64,000 nucleotides of DNA from Pseudomonas sp. G2-4 (GCF_030064125.1 NZ_CP125957.1:4278001-4342000), one strand, 5' to 3'. Shown: positions 7,401-18,340, numbered from the stretch's first letter. Notes: generated by a model from the sequence alone, not told the origin. Program-made: numbers and translations.

Positions 7401-8096
7401 ATGATCAAGCGTATTGCCCAGACCGCCGGTTTCAGCGGATTGCTGGCCGCCCTGCTGCTGACCCTCCTGCAAAGTTTCTGGGTATCGCCGCTGATTCTGC
7501 AGGCCGAGACTTTTGAAAAGGCCCCGACCTCCGAGGTCCATGAACACGCCGACGGCGTTGCCCACACCCATGATGCCGAGGCCTGGGAGCCGGAAGACGG
7601 TTGGCAGCGTGTGCTGTCCACCACCGGGGGTAACCTGGTGGTCGCGGTGGGTTTCGCCCTGATGCTGGCGGGCCTGTACACCTTGCGCGCGCCGACTCGC
7701 ACATCCCAAGGGCTGCTCTGGGGACTGGCTGGTTATGCCACGTTCGTCCTGGCGCCGACCCTTGGCCTGCCGCCGGAACTGCCCGGCACCGCAGCGGCCG
7801 ACCTGGCCCAGCGGCAGATGTGGTGGATCGGCACCGCCGCGTCCACGGCGGTGGGCATTGCCCTGATCGCCTTCGGCAAGCATTGGCTGCTCAAGTTGCT
7901 GGGCGTGGCGACGTTGCTGGTGCCCCATGTCATCGGTGCGCCGCAACCCGAAGTCCATTCGATGCTGGCGCCAGAAGCGCTTGAAACTCAATTCAAGATT
8001 GCCTCGCAAGTGACCAACGTCGCGTTCTGGCTGGCCCTGGGCCTGATCAGCGCCTGGCTGTTTCGCCGTGACGGCCAAGCCCACCACAACGCATGA
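7401..8096 (+). CDS. cbtA: Cobalt transporter subunit CbtA
   Basis: This 231-residue integral membrane protein has about five to six hydrophobic helices and a periplasmic-type loop rich in His and acidic residues (EVHEHADGVAHTHDAEAWEP, about residues 40-60) that could capture metal. It belongs to the CbtA family found beside CbtB and B12 riboswitches. ATG 7401 is preferred over the frame start at 7380, which would overlap cbtB. Its stop overlaps the cobE start by 4 nt (ATGA type), so the next gene is translationally coupled. Confidence 0.9.
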   Translation: MIKRIAQTAGFSGLLAALLLTLLQSFWVSPLILQAETFEKAPTSEVHEHADGVAHTHDAEAWEPEDGWQRVLSTTGGNLVVAVGFALMLAGLYTLRAPTRTSQGLLWGLAGYATFVLAPTLGLPPELPGTAAADLAQRQMWWIGTAASTAVGIALIAFGKHWLLKLLGVATLLVPHVIGAPQPEVHSMLAPEALETQFKIASQVTNVAFWLALGLISAWLFRRDGQAHHNA

Positions 8097-8497
8097 ACAA
8101 CGGGCCGATGCTGGTGGTCGGCCTCGGCTGCCAGCGCGGTTGCCCGGCCAGCACGTTGCGGGCATTGCTCGACCAGACGCTGCTGGCCCACGGCATTGCG
8201 CTTGATCAGGTGCAGGCCCTGGCCAGTATCGACCTCAAGCGTGACGAGCCGGGCCTGCTGGAATTGGCCAGGCAATTGATGCTGCCACTGACCTGCTTCA
8301 GTGCCCGGCAGTTGGCCGGATATCAGGATCGGCTCAGTCACCGCTCCGAAATCGCCTTCGAGCGCACGGGCTGCTACGGCGTCGCCGAAAGCGCGGCCCT
8401 GGCCCTGGCCGATCAGCTAGGCACGAAGCCCGCAACCCTGCTGATTTCCCGCCAGAAGGCCCCCAGCGTCACGTTGGCGTTGGCGCTCGTGTCGTAA
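8093..8497 (+). CDS. cobE: Cobalamin biosynthesis protein CobE (CbiG C-terminal-like)
   Basis: This 134-residue protein matches the CobE / CbiG C-terminal domain family. It begins MLVVGLGCQRGCPA and contains the ASIDLKRDEPGLLELA and GVAESAALAL segments typical of it. CobE acts in the aerobic B12 pathway, but its exact chemical role is not settled. It overlaps cbtA by 4 nt and lies upstream of cobM, under the same riboswitch. Confidence 0.9.
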   Translation: MNNGPMLVVGLGCQRGCPASTLRALLDQTLLAHGIALDQVQALASIDLKRDEPGLLELARQLMLPLTCFSARQLAGYQDRLSHRSEIAFERTGCYGVAESAALALADQLGTKPATLLISRQKAPSVTLALALVS

Positions 8498-8573
8498 ATC
8501 CCGATAATTCGCCCTCAGGATCATGAGCGATCTTCATCTGGGCGACGCTTACTCACTTTTACAGGAGCCGGTC

Positions 8574-9320
8574 ATGACCGTTTACTTCATCGGCGCCGGC
8601 CCCGGCGACCCGGAACTGATCACCGTCAAAGGCCAGCGGCTGATTCGCAGCTGCGCGGTGATCATCTATGCCGGTTCCCTGGTGCCGGCGGCCGTGCTTG
8701 AAGGCCATCGCGCCGAACAGGTGGTCAACAGCGCCGAGCTGCACCTGGCACAAATCATCGAGTTGATCAAAACCGCGCATACCAAGGGCCAGGACATCGC
8801 CCGGGTGCATTCCGGCGACCCGAGCCTGTACGGCGCCATCGGCGAGCAGATTCGCTGCCTGCGGGCGCTGGATATCCCTTTCGAAATCATCCCGGGCGTA
8901 ACCGCGACCTCAGCCTGCGCAGCCTTGCTGGGTGCAGAACTGACCCTGCCTGACGTCTCCCAAAGCGTGATTCTCACCCGCTACGCGGACAAGACCGCGA
9001 TGCCCGCCGGGGAAGAATTTGCCAGCCTGGCGCAGCACGGAGCGACCATGGCGATTCACCTGGGGGTCAACCATCTGGAAAAAATCGTCAGTGAACTGCT
9101 GCCCCACTACGGCGCGGATTGCCCGATCGCGGTGATTCACCGGGCAACATGGCCGGATCAGGATTGGGTGCTGGGGACGCTGGACGATATCGCGGCAAAG
9201 GTGCAAGCCAAGGGCTTTCGCCGTACGGCGTTGATTCTGGTGGGACGTGTGCTGGGGAATGACCTGTTCAGCGAATCGTCGCTGTACCGAGCCGGACATG
9301 CGCATCTCTACAGGCCCTGA
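8574..9320 (+). CDS. cobM: Precorrin-4 C11-methyltransferase CobM
   Basis: This 248-residue SAM-dependent tetrapyrrole methylase converts precorrin-4 to precorrin-5. It starts with VYFIGAGPGDPELITVKG, the family's N-terminal SAM/tetrapyrrole motif. RVHSGDPSLYGAIGEQ near residue 80, and IPGVTATSACAALLGAELTLP with LTRYADKTAMP in the middle, match CobM/CbiF. ATG 8574 is chosen because it aligns with the family start and AGGAG lies 7 nt upstream; the frame start at 8523 adds unrelated residues. It is the last gene of the cbtB-cbtA-cobE-cobM set. Confidence 0.94.
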   Translation: MTVYFIGAGPGDPELITVKGQRLIRSCAVIIYAGSLVPAAVLEGHRAEQVVNSAELHLAQIIELIKTAHTKGQDIARVHSGDPSLYGAIGEQIRCLRALDIPFEIIPGVTATSACAALLGAELTLPDVSQSVILTRYADKTAMPAGEEFASLAQHGATMAIHLGVNHLEKIVSELLPHYGADCPIAVIHRATWPDQDWVLGTLDDIAAKVQAKGFRRTALILVGRVLGNDLFSESSLYRAGHAHLYRP

Positions 9321-9346
9321 CTCGATCTGACAAACTCTGAAGCAAT

Positions 9347-9476
9347 TGTGGCGAGGGAGCTTGCTCCCGCTGGACCGCGAAGCGGTCCCCCGGCAACCCA
9401 AGCGCCCATCACGAAGAGCACATCGGTTTCCTTGCGATTGCTTCGCAATCGAGCGGGAGCAAGCTCCCTCGCCACA
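9347..9476. repeat. REPIN, family 1, between cobM and nfuA (convergent)
   Basis: A forward core at 9347 and an inverted core ending at 9476 bound a variable middle containing small hairpins (GATTGCTTCGCAATC). It fills the gap between the convergent genes. Confidence 0.9.
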
Positions 9477-9509
9477 TAAACACCGTTCTACCTGCGCAGC
9501 GAACACCTA

Positions 9510-10358
<849 letters not shown>

Positions 10359-13300
10359 ATGTCCGATCGCAGTGCTCGCCTTTATCTTCTCCAGCAAGCC
10401 CTCAAGGAACGCATCCTGATCCTCGACGGCGGCATGGGTACGATGATCCAGAGCTACAAGCTCGAGGAGCAGGACTACCGCGGCAAGCGCTTTGCCGACT
10501 GGCCGAGTGACGTCAAGGGCAACAACGACCTGCTGGTCTTGAGCCGCCCCGACGTGATCGGCGCCATCGAAAAAGCCTACCTGGATGCCGGCGCCGACAT
10601 CCTGGAAACCAACACCTTCAACGCCACCCAAGTGTCCCAGGCCGACTACGGCATGCAGGCCCTGGCCTACGAACTGAACCTGGAAGGCGCGCGCCTGGCC
10701 CGCAAGGTGGCCGACGCCAAGACCCTGGAAACCCCGGACAAACCGCGCTTCGTCGCCGGCGTGCTCGGCCCGACCAGCCGCACCTGCTCGCTGTCCCCGG
10801 ACGTGAACAACCCTGGCTACCGCAACGTAACCTTCGACGAACTGGTGGAAAACTACACCGAGGCCACCAAGGGCCTGATCGAAGGCGGCGCTGACCTGAT
10901 CCTGATCGAAACCATTTTCGACACACTGAACGCCAAGGCAGCGATTTTCGCCGTGCAGGGCGTCTACGAAGAACTGGGTGTCGAACTGCCGATCATGATC
11001 TCCGGCACCATCACCGACGCCTCCGGCCGCACCCTGTCCGGCCAGACCACCGAAGCCTTCTGGAACTCCGTGGCCCACGCCAAGCCGATCTCCGTGGGCT
11101 TGAACTGTGCCCTTGGCGCCAGCGAATTGCGGCCGTACCTGGAGGAGCTGTCGAACAAGGCCAGCACCCATGTCTCGGCGCACCCGAACGCTGGCCTGCC
11201 CAACGAATTCGGCGAATACGACGAATTGCCGGCCGAGACCGCCAAAGTCATCGAGGAATTTGCCCAGAGCGGCTTCCTCAACATCGTCGGCGGTTGCTGC
11301 GGCACCACCCCGGCGCACATCGAAGCCATCGCCAAGGCCGTGGCCGGCTATGCACCGCGACCGATTCCAGAGATTCCCCGGGCCTGCCGCCTGTCGGGCC
11401 TGGAACCGTTCACCATCGATCGCAGCTCGCTGTTCGTCAACGTCGGCGAGCGGACCAACATCACCGGTTCCGCCAAGTTCGCCCGGTTGATCCGCGAAGA
11501 CAACTACACCGAAGCCCTGGAAGTGGCCCTGCAGCAGGTCGAGGCCGGTGCCCAGGTGATCGACATCAACATGGACGAGGGCATGCTCGATTCGAAGAAG
11601 GCCATGGTGACCTTCCTCAATCTGATCGCCGGCGAACCGGACATCTCCCGCGTGCCGATCATGATCGACTCCTCGAAATGGGAAGTGATCGAAGCCGGCC
11701 TCAAGTGCATCCAGGGCAAGGGCATCGTCAACTCCATCAGCATGAAGGAAGGCGTCGAGCAGTTCATCTATCACGCCAAACTCTGCAAACGCTACGGCGC
11801 CGCCGTGGTCGTGATGGCCTTCGACGAAGCCGGCCAGGCCGATACCGAGGCGCGCAAGAAGGAAATCTGCAAGCGCTCCTATGACATCCTGGTCAATGAA
11901 GTTGGCTTCCCGCCGGAAGACATCATCTTCGATCCGAACATCTTCGCCGTCGCCACCGGCATCGAGGAGCACAACAACTATGCCGTGGACTTCATCAACG
12001 CCTGCGCCTACATCCGCGACGAACTGCCCTACGCGCTGACCTCCGGCGGCGTGTCCAACGTGTCGTTCTCGTTCCGTGGCAACAACCCGGTGCGCGAGGC
12101 GATCCACTCGGTGTTCCTGCTGTATGCGATCCGCGCGGGCCTGACCATGGGCATCGTCAACGCCGGCCAGCTGGAGATCTACGACCAGATCCCGGCGGAA
12201 CTGCGCGATGCCGTGGAGGACGTGATCCTCAACCGTACCCCCGAAGGCACCGACGCCCTCCTCGCCATCGCCGACAAGTACAAGGGCGACGGCAGCGTCA
12301 AGGAAGCGGAAACCGAGGAATGGCGCGGTTGGGAAGTCAACAAGCGCCTGGAACATGCACTGGTCAAGGGCATCACCACCCACATCGTTGAAGACACCGA
12401 AGAGTCGCGCCAGTCCTTCACCCGCCCCATCGAAGTCATCGAAGGCCCGCTGATGGCCGGCATGAACATCGTCGGCGACCTGTTTGGCGCCGGTAAAATG
12501 TTCCTGCCGCAAGTGGTGAAATCCGCCCGGGTGATGAAGCAGGCCGTGGCCCACCTGATTCCGTTCATCGAGGCGGAAAAAGGCGACAAGCCGGAGGCCA
12601 AGGGCAAGATCCTGATGGCCACGGTCAAGGGCGACGTCCATGACATCGGCAAGAATATCGTCGGCGTGGTGCTCGGTTGCAACGGCTATGACATTGTCGA
12701 CCTGGGCGTAATGGTGCCGGCGGAGAAGATCCTGCAGGTGGCCAAAGAGCAGAAGTGCGACATCATCGGCCTGTCCGGCCTGATCACCCCCTCCCTGGAT
12801 GAGATGGTGCATGTGGCGCGCGAGATGCAGCGCCAGGATTTCCACCTGCCACTGATGATCGGCGGCGCGACGACCTCCAAGGCCCACACAGCGGTAAAAA
12901 TCGAACCCAAGTACAGCAATGACGCGGTGATCTACGTCACCGACGCCTCCCGTGCCGTGGGCGTGGCCACCCAATTGCTGTCCAAGGAACTCAAGCCGGC
13001 ATTCGTCGAGAAAACCCGCCTGGAATACATCGACGTGCGCGAACGCACCTCTAATCGCAGCGCCCGCACCGAACGCCTGAGCTACCCCGCAGCCGTGGCC
13101 AAGAAGCCGCAATTCGACTGGAGCAGCTACCAGCCGGTCAAGCCGACCTTCACCGGCGCGCGGGTCCTGGACGACATCGACCTCAACGTCCTGGCCGAAT
13201 ACATCGATTGGACACCGTTCTTCATTTCCTGGGACTTGGCCGGCAAATACCCGCGCATCCTCACCGACGAAGTGGTCGGGGAGGCCGCCACCGCGCTGTA

Positions 13301-14069
13301 CGCCGATGCCCGGGCCATGCTGCGCAAGCTGATCGATGAGAAACTCATCAGCGCCCGCGCCGTGTTTGGCTTCTGGCCGGCCAACCAGGTGCATGACGAC
13401 GATCTGGAAGTCTACGGCGACGACGGCAAGCCGCTGGCCCGCCTGCATCACCTGCGTCAGCAGATCATCAAGACTGACGGCAAGCCGAACTTCTCCCTGG
13501 CCGACTTCGTCGCGCCCAAGGACAGCGGCGTGACCGATTACGTCGGCGGCTTCATCACCACCGCCGGCATCGGTGCCGAAGAAGTGGCCAAGGCCTATCA
13601 GGAGGCCGGTGACGACTACAACTCGATCATGGTCAAGGCCCTCGCCGACCGCCTGGCCGAAGCCTGCGCCGAATGGCTGCACCAACAGGTGCGCAAGGAG
13701 CATTGGGGCTACGCCCAGGACGAGAGCCTGGACAACGACGCCCTGATCAAGGAGCAATACACCGGCATCCGCCCTGCCCCCGGCTACCCGGCCTGCCCGG
13801 ACCACACCGAGAAAGCCACCCTGTTCCGCCTGCTCGACCCCGAGGCCAGCGAACTGAAGGCCGGACGCAGCGGGGTGTTCCTCACCGAACACTACGCGAT
13901 GTTCCCGGCGGCGGCGGTCAGCGGCTGGTACTTCGCCCATCCCCAGGCGCAGTACTTTGCCGTGGGCAAGATCGATAAGGACCAGGTGCAGAGCTACACG
14001 GCGCGTAAAGGCCAGGAGTTGAGTGTGACGGAGCGTTGGTTGTCGCCGAACCTGGGCTACGACAACTAA
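10359..14069 (+). CDS. metH: Cobalamin-dependent methionine synthase MetH
   Basis: This 1236-residue modular enzyme transfers a methyl group from 5-methyltetrahydrofolate to homocysteine via B12. It has four parts. The homocysteine domain (about 1-330) has zinc cysteines in GLNCALG and [11 protein letters not shown]. The pterin domain (about 355-620) contains [14 protein letters not shown]. The cap plus B12 domain (about 650-890) contains [15 protein letters not shown], whose His, near residue 761, is the lower cobalt ligand. The AdoMet reactivation domain contains [15 protein letters not shown] near 1140. Length matches E. coli MetH (1227). It is the main B12 consumer visible here and lies about 1 kb from the B12 synthesis genes, but it has its own promoter region and no B12 riboswitch. 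Confidence 0.98.
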   Translation: MSDRSARLYLLQQALKERILILDGGMGTMIQSYKLEEQDYRGKRFADWPSDVKGNNDLLVLSRPDVIGAIEKAYLDAGADILETNTFNATQVSQADYGMQALAYELNLEGARLARKVADAKTLETPDKPRFVAGVLGPTSRTCSLSPDVNNPGYRNVTFDELVENYTEATKGLIEGGADLILIETIFDTLNAKAAIFAVQGVYEELGVELPIMISGTITDASGRTLSGQTTEAFWNSVAHAKPISVGLNCALGASELRPYLEELSNKASTHVSAHPNAGLPNEFGEYDELPAETAKVIEEFAQSGFLNIVGGCCGTTPAHIEAIAKAVAGYAPRPIPEIPRACRLSGLEPFTIDRSSLFVNVGERTNITGSAKFARLIREDNYTEALEVALQQVEAGAQVIDINMDEGMLDSKKAMVTFLNLIAGEPDISRVPIMIDSSKWEVIEAGLKCIQGKGIVNSISMKEGVEQFIYHAKLCKRYGAAVVVMAFDEAGQADTEARKKEICKRSYDILVNEVGFPPEDIIFDPNIFAVATGIEEHNNYAVDFINACAYIRDELPYALTSGGVSNVSFSFRGNNPVREAIHSVFLLYAIRAGLTMGIVNAGQLEIYDQIPAELRDAVEDVILNRTPEGTDALLAIADKYKGDGSVKEAETEEWRGWEVNKRLEHALVKGITTHIVEDTEESRQSFTRPIEVIEGPLMAGMNIVGDLFGAGKMFLPQVVKSARVMKQAVAHLIPFIEAEKGDKPEAKGKILMATVKGDVHDIGKNIVGVVLGCNGYDIVDLGVMVPAEKILQVAKEQKCDIIGLSGLITPSLDEMVHVAREMQRQDFHLPLMIGGATTSKAHTAVKIEPKYSNDAVIYVTDASRAVGVATQLLSKELKPAFVEKTRLEYIDVRERTSNRSARTERLSYPAAVAKKPQFDWSSYQPVKPTFTGARVLDDIDLNVLAEYIDWTPFFISWDLAGKYPRILTDEVVGEAATALYADARAMLRKLIDEKLISARAVFGFWPANQVHDDDLEVYGDDGKPLARLHHLRQQIIKTDGKPNFSLADFVAPKDSGVTDYVGGFITTAGIGAEEVAKAYQEAGDDYNSIMVKALADRLAEACAEWLHQQVRKEHWGYAQDESLDNDALIKEQYTGIRPAPGYPACPDHTEKATLFRLLDPEASELKAGRSGVFLTEHYAMFPAAAVSGWYFAHPQAQYFAVGKIDKDQVQSYTARKGQELSVTERWLSPNLGYDN

Positions 14070-14082
14070 AACCCCCTCTGCC

Positions 14083-14160
14083 AAAAAGATCGCCGCTTGC
14101 GCCAGCGCCTACAGGGATTAACAATCTCCGCAGGGGCCGACGCAAGCGGCGATCTTTTTT
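14083..14160. terminator. Long bidirectional terminator-like palindrome after metH
   Basis: The arms AAAAAGATCGCCGCTTGCG (14083) and CGCAAGCGGCGATCTTTTTT (ending 14160) pair perfectly, with T-tracts on both strands. The inner GCCTACAGGG segment suggests derivation from another Pseudomonas REP-like family that ends in GATC and T-runs. Confidence 0.8.
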
Positions 14161-14207
14161 CATGGGTTGTCTATGCTTGTCCCACACACATGACAGACGA
14201 GGGATTT

Positions 14208-14426
14208 ATGGACGATCCAGTCGACAACAAGCCGCCCACCCTGTGGCAGATGATGCACAGCGTGCTGGCCGCCGCTATTGGCGTGCAGAGTGGCAAGAAC
14301 CGCGCCCGTGATTTCACCCACGGCAAGCCCAGTCACTTCGTGCTATTGGGCATCGCGTTCACGGTGATTTTCGCCCTGACGCTGTTTGGCATCGTCAAGC
14401 TGGTGGTGCATTTGGCGGGGTTGTAA
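14208..14426 (+). CDS. DUF2970 small membrane protein
   Basis: This 72-residue protein has one strong C-terminal membrane helix (about residues 46-68, FVLLGIAFTVIFALTLFGIV). The N-terminal half contains LWQMMHSVLAAAIGVQSGKN, typical of the DUF2970 family of short proteobacterial membrane proteins of unknown function. ATG 14208 has GAGGG about 6 nt upstream. It stands alone between the metH terminator and a REPIN. Confidence 0.8.
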   Translation: MDDPVDNKPPTLWQMMHSVLAAAIGVQSGKNRARDFTHGKPSHFVLLGIAFTVIFALTLFGIVKLVVHLAGL

Positions 14427-14451
14427 CGCTCTCCAACACAACACATGGCCC

Positions 14452-14540
14452 TGTGGGAGCGAGCCTGCTCGCGATGGCGGTGTACCAGTCGACATCAATC
14501 CGACTGAACCACCGCCATCGCGAGCAAGCTCGCTCCCACA
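14452..14540. repeat. REPIN, family 2
   Basis: This is a family-2 element: forward TGTGGGAGCGAGCCTGCTCG and the inverted copy ending CGAGCTCGCTCCCACA-like at 14540, with a short centre. A T-run (GTTTTTT) follows immediately, so it may also end the DUF2970 transcript. Confidence 0.9.
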
Positions 14541-14566
14541 GTTTTTTCATCGCCTGGGACAACCGC

Positions 14567-14680
14567 TTATTGGTGACTGACCCAGAATACTGCGGTGCCT
14601 ACCACCAGGATAATCAGGAACAAAATGGCCCAGGCATCAACAGAACTGTCGCTTTTCCTTGCTTTGGTCGGATTGCTCAT
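14567..14680 (-). CDS. 37-residue single-helix membrane microprotein
   Basis: ATG at 14680-14678 opens 37 codons ending TAA at 14567. The protein starts MSNPTKARKSDSSVDAW, followed by a 17-residue hydrophobic helix (AILFLIILVVGTAVFWV) and SHQ. A basic cytoplasmic-type N-terminus plus one helix suggests an inner-membrane microprotein. GAGGCG lies 5 nt upstream of the start. Its sequence looks like a conserved Pseudomonas small protein, but I recognise no function. Confidence 0.7.
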   Translation of the reverse strand: MSNPTKARKSDSSVDAWAILFLIILVVGTAVFWVSHQ

Positions 14681-14971
14681 TGCATCGCCTCTTGTCGGTT
14701 TTGTAGGTGATTGCATAGGGACTCGACCACAGTTAAGACGATGATTGCCCGTACGACAAATGTGGGTTAGGCAATAATCACTCTCAATAGTCGATTTGGT
14801 TCTTTACATATACTCAAACATCACTTTTGCGCATAACCCAAAACAGGTATCTTGCACCGGCTCCTTTAGGAGTGCGCGGCCGTGCGCGCAGAATTGCCGA
14901 GGCAGAATCCGATTTCAGCGAGCCAACACACAGCTGTTTCTGATCGGCCCAAGCCTGAGAACGAGACTTAT
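14681..14971 (+). promoter_or_regulatory. Upstream region of cysI
   Basis: This AT-richer stretch holds a good -10-like TATACT at 14809-14814 with no strong -35, as is common for activator-dependent (for example CysB) promoters. The longer reading frame running through 14882-14971 is not supported by a start or ribosome site; TGTACGTATATGACG at the chosen start aligns with the family. Confidence 0.35.
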
Positions 14972-16630
14972 ATGTACGTATATGACGAGTACGATCAGCG
15001 AATCATCGAGGACCGCGTCAAGCAGTTCCGTGATCAGACCCGACGCTATCTGGCAGGCGAGCTGAGCGAAGAAGAATTCCGCCCTCTGCGCTTGCAGAAT
15101 GGCCTCTACATCCAGCGCTTCGCGCCGATGCTGCGCGTGGCTGTGCCTTATGGCCAGCTGACTTCGCGCCAGGTGCGCATGCTGGCCAAGATTGCCCGCG
15201 ACTACGACAAGGGCTACGCCCACATCAGTACCCGGCAGAACGTCCAGTACAACTGGCCGGCGCTGGAAGACGTGCCTGAGATCCTGGCTGAGCTGGCCAC
15301 CGTGCAGATGCACGCGATCCAGACCAGCGGCAACTGCCTGCGCAACGTCACCACAGACCAGTTTGCCGGTGTCGCCGCCGATGAGCTGATCGACCCGCGT
15401 CCATGGTGCGAGATCGTTCGTCAGTGGACGACATTCCACCCGGAATTTGCCTACCTGCCGCGCAAGTTCAAAATCGCCATCAATGGTTCGACCTCGGACC
15501 GTGCCGCCATCGAAGTCCATGACATCGGGCTGGAGACGGTCTACAACGCCGCCGGCGAGCTGGGCTTCCGTGTGCTGGTAGGTGGCGGCCTCGGCCGTAC
15601 ACCGGTGGTCGGCGCGTTCATCAACGAGTTCCTGCCGTGGCAGGACCTGCTCAGCTACCTGGACGCCATCCTGCGGGTGTACAACCGCTACGGCCGTCGC
15701 GACAACAAGTACAAGGCGCGGATCAAGATTCTGGTCAAGGCCCTTACGCCTGAAGTGTTCGCCGAGAAGGTCGAAGCCGAAATGGCTCACCTGCGCGGCG
15801 GCCAGACCACCCTGACCGAAGCCGAAGTCCACCGTGTGGCCAAGCATTTCGTCGATCCAGACTACAAGGCCTTGAGCAATCAGGACGCCGAGCTGGCTGC
15901 ACTCGACAAAGAACATCCAGGCTTCGCCCGCTGGCGCACCCGCAACACCCTGGCTCACAAGAAGCCGGGCTACGTCGCGGTAACCCTGTCCCTGAAGCCA
16001 ACTGGCGTTGCGCCGGGCGACATCACCGACAAGCAACTGGACGCCGTGGCCGACCTGGCCGAGCGCTACAGCTTCGGTCAACTGCGCACCTCCCACGAGC
16101 AGAACATCATCCTGGCGGACGTTGAACAGAGCCAGTTGTTCACCCTGTGGGGCGAGTTGCGCGAGCAAGGTTTCGCCACCCCGAACATCGGCCTGCTGAC
16201 CGACATCATCTGCTGCCCGGGCGGCGACTTCTGCTCCCTGGCCAACGCCAAGTCGATCCCTATCGCCGAGTCGATCCAGCGTCGTTTCGACGACCTGGAC
16301 TACCTGTTCGATATCGGCGAGCTGGACCTGAACATCTCCGGTTGCATGAACGCCTGTGGCCACCACCACGTCGGCCACATCGGCATCCTGGGCGTGGACA
16401 AGAAAGGCGAAGAGTTCTACCAGGTTTCCCTGGGTGGCAGCGGTAACCGCGAAGCCAGCCTGGGGAAGATCCTCGGCCCGTCGTTTGCCCAGGATGACAT
16501 GCCTGATGTGATCGAGAAGCTGATCGACGTGTACATTGAACAACGTACCGAAGACGAGCGCTTCATCGACACGTATCAACGTATTGGCATCGACCTCTTC
16601 AAGGAACGCGTCTATGCAGCGAATCATTAA
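14972..16630 (+). CDS. cysI: Sulfite reductase hemoprotein (CysI, nitrite/sulfite reductase family)
   Basis: This 552-residue siroheme/[4Fe-4S] enzyme carries out the six-electron reduction of sulfite to sulfide in cysteine synthesis. It shows the two ferredoxin-like repeats of the family. The cluster-binding cysteines are in CCPGGDFCSLA (near residue 415) and SGCMNACGHHHVG (near residue 455), and TSGNCLRNVTTDQFAG lies near residue 130. Start ATG 14972 (MYVYDEYDQRIIEDRVKQF) is chosen by family fit. No CysJ flavoprotein is adjacent, so electrons may come from ferredoxin or another donor. It overlaps the DUF934 gene by 17 nt, and a functional pairing is likely. Confidence 0.93.
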   Translation: MYVYDEYDQRIIEDRVKQFRDQTRRYLAGELSEEEFRPLRLQNGLYIQRFAPMLRVAVPYGQLTSRQVRMLAKIARDYDKGYAHISTRQNVQYNWPALEDVPEILAELATVQMHAIQTSGNCLRNVTTDQFAGVAADELIDPRPWCEIVRQWTTFHPEFAYLPRKFKIAINGSTSDRAAIEVHDIGLETVYNAAGELGFRVLVGGGLGRTPVVGAFINEFLPWQDLLSYLDAILRVYNRYGRRDNKYKARIKILVKALTPEVFAEKVEAEMAHLRGGQTTLTEAEVHRVAKHFVDPDYKALSNQDAELAALDKEHPGFARWRTRNTLAHKKPGYVAVTLSLKPTGVAPGDITDKQLDAVADLAERYSFGQLRTSHEQNIILADVEQSQLFTLWGELREQGFATPNIGLLTDIICCPGGDFCSLANAKSIPIAESIQRRFDDLDYLFDIGELDLNISGCMNACGHHHVGHIGILGVDKKGEEFYQVSLGGSGNREASLGKILGPSFAQDDMPDVIEKLIDVYIEQRTEDERFIDTYQRIGIDLFKERVYAANH

Positions 16631-17108
16631 GAACAACGAGGTCATCGACGAAACCTGGCACCTGCTGCCCAAGGATGCGTCTTTCGATGGCATCTCCAAC
16701 TGCGATGACCTGATCGTTCCCCTGGCCCTGTGGCGCGATCACGGTCACGCCCTCAAGGCCCGTGACGGTGGCCTGGGTGTGTGGTTGGATGCCGACGAGG
16801 AAGCGGAAGAGATTGGTGATGATGCCAATCATTTTCAGGTCATCGCCTTGAACTTCCCGGCGTTTACCGACGGACGTAGCTACTCCAACGCCCGCCTGCT
16901 GCGTGACCGCTATGGCTTCAAGGGTGAATTACGGGCGATTGGCGATGTGCTGCGCGACCAGCTGTTCTACATGCGCCGCTGCGGTTTCGACGCCTTTGCC
17001 TTGCGCGCCGACAAAGATCCCTACGAGGCCCTCGAAAGCCTCAAGGACTTCTCGGTGATTTACCAGGCTGCCACCGACGAGCCGCTGCCGCTGTTTCGTC
17101 GTCGCTGA
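16614..17108 (+). CDS. DUF934 protein, sulfite-reductase partner
   Basis: This 164-residue DUF934 protein contains VPLALWRDHGHAL, NFPAFTDGRSYSNARLLRDR, and GDVLRDQLFYMRRCGFDAF, the conserved core of the family. Members sit directly downstream of cysI in many proteobacteria and are presumed to help sulfite reductase or sulfur assimilation. The molecular role is not known. ATG 16614 lies inside cysI (17-nt overlap), indicating coupled translation, and a terminator follows. Confidence 0.88.
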   Translation: MQRIIKNNEVIDETWHLLPKDASFDGISNCDDLIVPLALWRDHGHALKARDGGLGVWLDADEEAEEIGDDANHFQVIALNFPAFTDGRSYSNARLLRDRYGFKGELRAIGDVLRDQLFYMRRCGFDAFALRADKDPYEALESLKDFSVIYQAATDEPLPLFRRR

Positions 17109-17120
17109 AACAGCCCCATG

Positions 17121-17160
17121 AAAAAGCCCTGATCCGGGTGTTCCGGTTCAGGGCTTTTTT
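17121..17160 (+). terminator. Rho-independent terminator of cysI-DUF934
   Basis: AAAAAGCCCTGA is mirrored by TTCAGGGCTTTTTT, with a GC stem and T-tail 12 nt after the stop. Confidence 0.9.
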
Positions 17161-17208
17161 ATTGGGGCATGAATCATGTCGAAATCCCGCAACCACTTCG
17201 AAACCAAG

Positions 17209-17297
17209 GTGGGAGCGAGCTTGCTCGCGATGGGGGTGGGTCAGCTTGCATCAATGTGGGATGTGCCACCGTCATCGCGAGCAGGCTCGCTCCCACA
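17209..17297. repeat. REPIN, family 2
   Basis: GTGGGAGCGAGCTTGCTCGC at 17209 is inverted at 17275-17297, in the convergent gap between DUF934 and sohB. Confidence 0.9.
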
Positions 17298-17308
17298 AGG
17301 GTTAGCCG

Positions 17309-18340
17309 TTACCAGAAACGCTGCTGGGTAAGACGACTCCACCAACTGAGCAGCACCCGGTCAACAGAACCGCTGGCCGCCATGCCGATGCGTTCCTGCA
17401 GGCTTTTGCGTTCGGCGTAGTGCAGGTGATACAACTCGGCGCCTTTGGCTCGTTCGGCGAGGTATTCGTCGCTGGTCTTCAACTCGTCTACAAGCCCTTT
17501 GCCCAGCGCGGCGACACCCAGCCAGACTTCACCGGTCGCCACTTCGTCAATGGCCAGCTGCGGACGGTAGTTGGACACGAAGTTCTTGAACAGCTCATGG
17601 GTGATGTCCAGTTCTTCCTGGAATTTTTCCCGGCCCTTCTCGGTATTTTCGCCGAACACCGTCAACGTGCGTTTGTATTCACCGGCGGTCAGCACTTCGA
17701 AATCGATGTCGTGTTTTTTCAGCAGACGGTTGACGTTGGGCAATTGCGCGACGACGCCGATGGAGCCAAGAATGGCGAACGGTGCACTGATGATCTTCTC
17801 GCCGATGCACGCCATCATGTAACCGCCGCTGGCCGCGACCTTGTCGATGCAGACCGTCAACGGCACGCCAGCCTGACGGATGCGCGCCAATTGCGAGGAG
17901 GCCAGGCCATAGCTGTGGACCATGCCACCGCCGCTTTCCAGGCGCAGCACCACTTCATCCTTAGGGGTTGCCAGGGTCAGCAGCGCGGTGATTTCATGGC
18001 GCAGGCTCTCGGTGGCCGAAGCCTTGATGTCGCCATCGAAATCCAGCACGAACACCCGCGGCTTGGTCGCCGGTTTGGCCTTTTGCTTCTTTTCAGCCTT
18101 CTCAGCCTTGCTCTCTGTCTTGCGCAGGGCCTTGAGCTGGTCCTTGTCCAGCAGCGTCTGCTCCAGACGCTCGCGCAGACCTTTGTAGAAATCGTTGAGC
18201 TTACTCACCTGCAACTGGCCAGCCGACTTGCGCCGCCCCTTGCTGCGCAACGCAGCAAAACTGGCCAGCACCACCAGGATGGCGATCACCAGCGTTACGG
18301 TCTTGGCCAGGAAACTGGCGTATTCAATGAAAAACTCCAC
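17309..18340 (-). CDS. sohB: Inner-membrane S49-family protease SohB
   Basis: This 343-residue protein has an N-terminal membrane helix (FLAKTVTLVIAILVVLASFA), then a lysine-rich charged segment (KAEKAEKKQKAK) and an S49 protease domain. The nucleophile serine is in KVAASGGYMMACIG and the general-base lysine is expected in the downstream S49 core. GTG at 18340 is chosen as start: AGGAG lies 6 nt upstream and MEFFIEYASFLAK fits the family. The longer frame to 18373 would read through the SD. SohB is a SppA relative acting at the periplasmic membrane face. Confidence 0.93.
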   Translation of the reverse strand: MEFFIEYASFLAKTVTLVIAILVVLASFAALRSKGRRKSAGQLQVSKLNDFYKGLRERLEQTLLDKDQLKALRKTESKAEKAEKKQKAKPATKPRVFVLDFDGDIKASATESLRHEITALLTLATPKDEVVLRLESGGGMVHSYGLASSQLARIRQAGVPLTVCIDKVAASGGYMMACIGEKIISAPFAILGSIGVVAQLPNVNRLLKKHDIDFEVLTAGEYKRTLTVFGENTEKGREKFQEELDITHELFKNFVSNYRPQLAIDEVATGEVWLGVAALGKGLVDELKTSDEYLAERAKGAELYHLHYAERKSLQERIGMAASGSVDRVLLSWWSRLTQQRFW

